A stretch of 64,000 nucleotides of DNA from Actinosynnema sp040640215 (lineage in GTDB: Bacteria; Actinomycetota; Actinomycetes; Mycobacteriales; Pseudonocardiaceae). The DNA lies in assembly GCF_040640215.1 (NCBI RefSeq), contig NZ_JBFABG010000011.1:186001-250000 (forward strand), in the 5' to 3' direction. A program made the position numbers and the translations under genes. The notes beneath the pieces were generated by a model. It saw only the letters and a list, made by a program, of their open reading frames with translations, did not search any database and was not told the DNA's origin. Positions 59,831 through 64,000 of this stretch are shown here, one piece after another (positions within the stretch are counted from its first letter, which is position 1; each line of letters begins with the position of its first letter).

Positions 59831-60670
59831 ATGACCGCACCTGAGCGTTCGCGGCTGGCCCGAGAACGGCTCTCGCGCGAGTTACGAAGGCTGCGCACGG
59901 AAGCCAAGATGACCGGCACGGCTACCGCGCGGGCCACCGGGATGAGCCAGTCGAAGTTGTCGAAGATCGAGAACGGGATGCTCCTCCCGTCCGTGACCGA
60001 CGTGGAGCGCCTGGTCGTCGAGTTGTCGGCGAGCCGGGAGACCAGGGTCGAGCTGGTGGAGCTGGCCCGCCAGTTGCACGCCGAGGCGGAAACCCGCCGC
60101 GTGGTGCTGCACCGGGGCGCGCACCGCCACCAGCAGACCGTGGCCCGGATAGAGGCGCGGGCGACCACGAGTCGTTTCTTCCAGAACGCCGGCGTTCCGG
60201 CTTTGTTGCAGAGCGAGAACTACCTCCGGGTGGTTCTGAACGCGACTCCGGCGCACGAGCAGGACACCGCCATCGCCACGCTGCGCAGCCGTCGGGCCAG
60301 GATGGACGACCTCGGCAAGAGGTTCGTGTTCCTGCTGGCCGAGGGGGCGTTGCGGTGGCGGCTGGGCTCGGCGGACCTGATGTGCGAGCAGATCGACCAC
60401 CTCGTGCAGACCATGCACCGGCCGAACGTCCAGTTGGGCGTGGTGCCCTGGACGGCGGACGCGAACCTGGTGGCGTTGCACGGTTTCCAGGTCTACGACG
60501 AGCGGGTGGTGACCCTGAGCGTGCTGACCGGCAACGCCACGATCACCGACCCGCACGACGTGCGCGAGTACCTGACCCTGTTCGGGCGGCTGGAGCGGTT
60601 GGCGATGCGCGGTGAGCAGCTTGAGGACCTGTTGGAGGGGATCTCCAGGGACCACCGCAAGCTCGGCTGA
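59831..60670 (+). CDS. XRE-family regulator with DUF5753 domain
   Basis: A 279-residue protein. An N-terminal XRE helix-turn-helix (SRELRRLRTEAKMTGTATAR, MSQSKLSKIENGMLLPSVTD, about residues 15-60) and a C-terminal DUF5753 domain (FFQNAGVPALLQSENYLRVV, LAEGALRWRLGSADLMCEQI, QLGVVPWTADANLVALHGFQ). Proteins of this kind are common in actinomycetes, often beside a DUF397 gene, which is absent here. ATG 59831; taagtt (59818-59823) lies 7 nt before it and no Shine-Dalgarno is present, suggesting a leaderless transcript. It interrupts the thrS-pgsA block. Confidence 0.88.
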   Translation: MTAPERSRLARERLSRELRRLRTEAKMTGTATARATGMSQSKLSKIENGMLLPSVTDVERLVVELSASRETRVELVELARQLHAEAETRRVVLHRGAHRHQQTVARIEARATTSRFFQNAGVPALLQSENYLRVVLNATPAHEQDTAIATLRSRRARMDDLGKRFVFLLAEGALRWRLGSADLMCEQIDHLVQTMHRPNVQLGVVPWTADANLVALHGFQVYDERVVTLSVLTGNATITDPHDVREYLTLFGRLERLAMRGEQLEDLLEGISRDHRKLG

Positions 60671-60732
60671 GCTGGGCCGTTAGGCTGCCCGGGACCCAGT
60701 CGTCCCCCGCCGGTAGGTGCAGTCGCCGCCTT

Positions 60733-61341
60733 ATGTTGAACATCTTCGCCCGCGCGTCGGTCTCACGCGTCACCGATCCGATCGGGGCGTGGCTGCTGCG
60801 ACGCGGCCTCACCCCGAACACCGTCACGGTGCTGGGCACCGTCTGCTCCGTCGCGGCGTCGCTGTGGTTCATCCCGCGCGGGCAGTTGTTCACCGGGGCC
60901 GCCGTGGTCACCGCGTTCCTGCTGTTCGACCTGATCGACGGCGCGATGGCCCGCGCGCAGGGCGGCGGCACCGCGTACGGCGCGGTGCTCGACGCCAGTT
61001 GCGACCGGATCGCCGACGGCGCGCTGTTCGCCGCCGTCGCCTGGTGGTGCTTCGGCGCGGGGGAGCACGGGCTCGCCGCGGCGACCCTGGTGTCGCTGGT
61101 CGGCGCGCAGGTCACCTCGTACGTGAAGGCGCGGGCGGAAGCGTCCGGGCTGACGGCGGACGTCGGCCTCGCCGAGCGGGCGGACCGGTTCGTCGTCGTG
61201 CTGATCGGCGTCGGGCTGCACGGCCTCGGCGTGCCCTACGTCCTGCCGGTGGCGCTGTACCTGCTCGCCGCGCTGATCGTCATCACCGTGGCGCAGCGCC
61301 TGCTGGCCGTGCGGCAAGCCGCGAAGGAGTCGGCCACGTGA
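60733..61341 (+). CDS. pgsA: Phosphatidylinositol-phosphate synthase (CDP-alcohol phosphatidyltransferase)
   Basis: A 202-residue membrane enzyme with about six helices that joins CDP-diacylglycerol and inositol-1-phosphate. The family motif D(x)2DG(x)2AR(x)8-9G(x)3D(x)3D is in DLIDGAMARAQGGGTAYGAVLDASCD (given in pieces: DLIDGAMARA near residue 76, GAVLDASCD near residue 92). ATG 60733 with ggtaggtgcagtcgcc upstream. The stop overlaps the acyltransferase start. First step of phosphatidylinositol mannoside synthesis in the inner membrane. Confidence 0.93.
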   Translation: MLNIFARASVSRVTDPIGAWLLRRGLTPNTVTVLGTVCSVAASLWFIPRGQLFTGAAVVTAFLLFDLIDGAMARAQGGGTAYGAVLDASCDRIADGALFAAVAWWCFGAGEHGLAAATLVSLVGAQVTSYVKARAEASGLTADVGLAERADRFVVVLIGVGLHGLGVPYVLPVALYLLAALIVITVAQRLLAVRQAAKESAT

Positions 61342-62270
61342 AGGAACGCCTGACCGACCTGGGCTTCGCCGCGGGCTGGCGGCTGGTCCGCCTGCTGCCG
61401 GAGAAGTGGGCGGTCGCGCTGTTCGAGCGGGCCGCCGACTGGGCGTCCGGTCGCGGCGGCGACGGCATCCGGCAGTTGCACGCCAACCTGCGCCGGGTCG
61501 TGCCGCGCGCCGGCGCGGCCGAGATGGACGAACTGGTGCGGCTGTCGGTCCGGTCCTACGCGCGGTACTGGCGGGAGGCGTTCCGGCTGCCGTCGATGGA
61601 CCTCCAGGCCCTCTACCTCGAATCCGACCGGACCATGACCGGCGTGGAGAACCTCGACGCGGCGCTCGCGGCGGGCAACGGCGCGATCGTGGCGCTGCCG
61701 CACTGCGGCAACTGGGACGTCGCGGGCGTGTGGCTGGTCCGGCACGCCGGCGGGTTCACCACCGTCGCCGAGCGGCTCAAGCCCGAATCGCTGTACCGCC
61801 GGTTCATCGCGTTCCGCGAGAGCCTGGGCTTCGAGGTGCTGCCGCTGACCGGCGGCGACCGCAACCCGGCGGTCGTGCTCGCCGAGCGGCTGCGCGCCAA
61901 CGGCGTGGTCTGCCTGCTCGCCGACCGCGACCTGACCGCCGGCGGCGTGCCGGTGACGTTCTTCGGCGAGCAGACCATGATGCCCGCCGGACCCGCGCAC
62001 CTGGCCGCCACGACCGGCGCGGCGCTGCTCCCGGCCACCCTGTGGTTCACCGAGGAGGGGTGGGTGTTCCGCATCCACCCGCCGCTGCGCGTCACCGGCC
62101 TCAAGGGCGTGGCACCGGCGACCCAGCAGTTGGCCGACGTGTTCGCCGCCGACATCGCGGCCCACCCCACGGACTGGCACATGCTCCAGAAGCTGTGGCT
62201 CGCCGACCTGCCGGAGAGCAGGCAGAAGGCGTTGCGCCGGGTGCTGTCCCGCAGGGAGGACGTCGGGTGA
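61338..62270 (+). CDS. PatA-like phosphatidylinositol mannoside acyltransferase
   Basis: A 310-residue LPLAT-family acyltransferase. HxxxxD motif in ALPHCGNWDVAG (about residues 119-130), then FEVLPLTGGDRNPAV and CLLADRDLTAGGVPVTFFGE. In mycobacteria the gene in this place (Rv2611c, PatA) acylates the 6-position of a mannose of PIM. GTG 61338 overlaps pgsA (GTGA), and its own stop overlaps pimA. It acts on the cytoplasmic face of the inner membrane. Confidence 0.92.
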   Translation: MKERLTDLGFAAGWRLVRLLPEKWAVALFERAADWASGRGGDGIRQLHANLRRVVPRAGAAEMDELVRLSVRSYARYWREAFRLPSMDLQALYLESDRTMTGVENLDAALAAGNGAIVALPHCGNWDVAGVWLVRHAGGFTTVAERLKPESLYRRFIAFRESLGFEVLPLTGGDRNPAVVLAERLRANGVVCLLADRDLTAGGVPVTFFGEQTMMPAGPAHLAATTGAALLPATLWFTEEGWVFRIHPPLRVTGLKGVAPATQQLADVFAADIAAHPTDWHMLQKLWLADLPESRQKALRRVLSRREDVG

Positions 62271-63385
62271 GGGTCGGCATCGTCTGCCCGTACTCCTTCG
62301 AGGTGCCCGGAGGAGTGCAGGCGCACGTGGTCGACCTGGCGCGCGCGCTGCGCTCGCTCGGGCACGAGGTGGAGGTGCTCGGCCCGGCCGACGACGACAC
62401 GCCGGTGCCGGAGTTCGTCACCTCCGCCGGGCGCGCGGTGGGCATCCCGTACAACGGGTCGGTGGCCCGGCTGTCGTTCGGCCCGGTGTCGTTCTCCCGC
62501 GTCCGGCGGTGGATCGCCGAGCACGACTTCGACGTCCTGCACCTGCACGAGCCGACCGCGCCGTCGCTGTCCATGCTGGCGCTGATGGTGGCCGACGGGC
62601 CGATCGTGGCGACGTTCCACACGTCCACGCCGCGTTCCAAGATGCTCTCCGCGTTCCAGGTGGTGCTCCAGCCGTTCCTGGAGAAGATCACCGCCCGGAT
62701 CGCGGTGTCCGCGCTGGCCCGGCGGGTGCAGGTGGAGCACCTGGGCGGCGACGCGGTGGAGATCCCCAACGGGGTGGACGTCGGCTTCTTCGCCGACGCC
62801 GACCCGCTGGAGGGCTACCCGCGACCCGGCGGCACGATCGGGTTCGTCGGCCGGTTCACCGAGCCGCGCAAGGGGATGCCGGTGCTGCTGGAGGCGTTCC
62901 GGGAGCTGCCCGGGGACGTGCGGCTGCTGATCGTCGGCCGGGGTGACGAGAGCGAGCTGCGCAAGGCCGCCGGACCCGCCCTGGCCTCCCGGATGGACTT
63001 CCTGGGCATGGTGGACGACGAGACCAAGGCCCGCGCGCTGCGCAGCGTGGACGTGTACTGCGCGCCGAACACCGGCGGCGAGAGCTTCGGCATCATCCTC
63101 ACCGAGGCGATGTCGGCCGGCACCCCCGTGGTGGCCGCCGACCTGGACGCGTTCCGGCGGGTGCTGGACGACGGCGAGGCCGGCGTGCTGACGCCGGTCG
63201 GGGACTCGGCGGCGCTGGCCCGCGCGCTGCGCGACCTGCTCGGCGACCAGGCCCGGCGCGCGGAGTACGTGGACGCGGCCCGCCGGCGGGTGATGACCTA
63301 CGACTGGTCGGTGGTGGCCGGGCAGGTGCTGCGGGTCTACGAGAGCGCGATGGCGGCGGACCCGCGACAGGTGGGGGAGGCGTGA
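62267..63385 (+). CDS. pimA: Phosphatidylinositol alpha-mannosyltransferase PimA
   Basis: A 372-residue GT4 enzyme that adds the first mannose from GDP-mannose to PI. N-terminal IVCPYSFEVPGGVQAHVVDL, the membrane-binding region, HLHEPTAPSLSML, HTSTPRSKML, IPNGVDVGFF and the E-x7-E in ESFGIILTEAMSAGTPVVAA. GTG 62267 overlaps the acyltransferase stop. Length matches mycobacterial PimA (378-386 aa). Confidence 0.95.
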   Translation: MRVGIVCPYSFEVPGGVQAHVVDLARALRSLGHEVEVLGPADDDTPVPEFVTSAGRAVGIPYNGSVARLSFGPVSFSRVRRWIAEHDFDVLHLHEPTAPSLSMLALMVADGPIVATFHTSTPRSKMLSAFQVVLQPFLEKITARIAVSALARRVQVEHLGGDAVEIPNGVDVGFFADADPLEGYPRPGGTIGFVGRFTEPRKGMPVLLEAFRELPGDVRLLIVGRGDESELRKAAGPALASRMDFLGMVDDETKARALRSVDVYCAPNTGGESFGIILTEAMSAGTPVVAADLDAFRRVLDDGEAGVLTPVGDSAALARALRDLLGDQARRAEYVDAARRRVMTYDWSVVAGQVLRVYESAMAADPRQVGEA

Positions 63386-64000
63386 CCAGCTCCGGCATGG
63401 CGTTGACGTTCCTGGTGCTGCTCGGCCTGATCGTGCTGGTGGGTCCGGGAGTCCTGGGCACCGCGAACCGGCTGGACCGGCTGCACGTGCGCACCGACGC
63501 CGCGTGGGCCGCGTTGGACGCCGCCCTGGCGCGGCGGGCCGTGGTGACCCGCGCGGTGGCGGTGCTGTGCGACGCGCCGGAGCTGCGCGACGCGGCGGAC
63601 CGGGCCGAGCGGGCGACGCGGCCCGACCGCGAGGCGGCCGAGAACGAGCTCAGCGGTGTGCTGGAAGACCTGGACCGGTCGGCGCTGGCCCCGGAGCTCG
63701 CGGCCGAGCTGTCCGACGCCGAGCAGCGGGTGGTGCTGGCGCGGCGGGTGCACAACGACGCCGTGCGGGACACGTTGGCGCTGCGGCGCTGGCGGCTGGT
63801 GCGCTGGCTGCGCCTGGCGGGCACCGCGCCGACGCCGGCGTACTTCGAGATCGCCGAACCGCTGGAGGACCTGCCGACCCGGCGGGTGTCCGCGCGGGTC
63901 GTGCTCGCCGACCCGGCCGGCCGGGTGCTGCTGTTCGAGGGCTTCGACCCGGCGCGGCCCGACGAGCTGTTCTGGTTCACCGTGGGCGGCGGTGTCGAGC
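63382..64000 (+). CDS. NUDIX-domain membrane protein, 3' end outside window
   Basis: 206 residues are visible from GTG 63382. An N-terminal membrane helix (SSGMALTFLVLLGLIVLVGP, residues 3-22) precedes a helical LemA-like region (about residues 30-140, TDAAWAALDAALARRAVVTR) and then a NUDIX fold starts (RRVSARVVLADPAGRVLLFE, FWFTVGGGVE). The window ends at the beginning of the NUDIX box (GGGVE), so catalytic REUxEE residues cannot be seen. Mycobacterial Rv2609c has the same place and layout. The start overlaps the pimA stop. Confidence 0.85.
   Translation, partial: MTSSGMALTFLVLLGLIVLVGPGVLGTANRLDRLHVRTDAAWAALDAALARRAVVTRAVAVLCDAPELRDAADRAERATRPDREAAENELSGVLEDLDRSALAPELAAELSDAEQRVVLARRVHNDAVRDTLALRRWRLVRWLRLAGTAPTPAYFEIAEPLEDLPTRRVSARVVLADPAGRVLLFEGFDPARPDELFWFTVGGGVE

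Overview
The window reads as chromosome of a high-GC filamentous actinomycete. Third codon positions are almost all G or C, GTG starts and 4-bp ATGA/GTGA stop-start overlaps are common, a conservon (signalling operon) is present, and the right end carries the actinobacterial order thrS - HIT phosphorylase - PI-phosphate synthase - acyltransferase - pimA - NUDIX. The gene mix suggests the Pseudonocardiales (Saccharothrix/Actinosynnema/Lentzea-like). That placement is inference and no marker here fixes the genus. I saw no rRNA, tRNA, CRISPR array, IS element or phage gene.

Left part. Positions 1-8806 hold an exopolysaccharide locus: an Agd3/PelA-type deacetylase (cut by the window edge), a PelF-like glycosyltransferase, a 12-helix membrane protein, a sugar-1-P nucleotidyltransferase and an epimerase on +. 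An epimerase, a nucleotide-sugar dehydrogenase and a lipoprotein of the GH114 polygalactosaminidase family lie on -. Together they suggest a partly deacetylated, GalN-type polymer. Next come a drug-type MFS exporter, argG (probably leaderless, with a candidate arginine box), and an O-methyltransferase. The siderophore unit at 13.8-19.5 kb has an FptX-like MFS, a TetR regulator and an IrtAB-like ABC pair, with an IdeR-type iron box flanked by two palindromes. After it: RidA, a small membrane protein, a complete SBP-permease-permease-ATPase importer, a secreted LVIVD-repeat protein divergent from a DUF305 lipoprotein, an IsdG/MhuD-type haem monooxygenase divergent from a TetR gene, and an ABC-2 exporter followed by a NarL-type two-component system.

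Middle part. 32.7-35.3 kb holds the most unusual locus: two cytochrome P450 genes flank a 29-residue ORF ending in an aromatic-rich tail, with a perfect 13-bp hairpin behind the small ORF. I interpret it as a P450-modified RiPP locus of the atropopeptide/cyclophane kind with two P450s. Next is a purine-degradation operon (HIU hydrolase, three xanthine dehydrogenase subunits, guanine deaminase) with an extra 29-codon ORF coupled at both ends. Then come a secreted beta-propeller protein and the four-gene conservon cvnABCD.

Right part. An FMO and a DMATS-type indole prenyltransferase are divergent, as expected for a prenylated indole-acetonitrile pathway. A 3-hydroxybutyryl-CoA dehydrogenase follows. 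Then a gamma-glutamylation operon for polyamine/amine catabolism (glutamine-synthetase-like ligase, glutamine amidotransferase-like hydrolase, aldehyde dehydrogenase, SDR, FadR-type regulator) ends in an 18-bp perfect terminator. The window closes with the thrS-to-NUDIX phosphatidylinositol mannoside locus. It is interrupted by a 519-bp non-coding stretch with a seven-copy 16-bp tandem repeat and a 22-bp palindrome just before an XRE/DUF5753 regulator.
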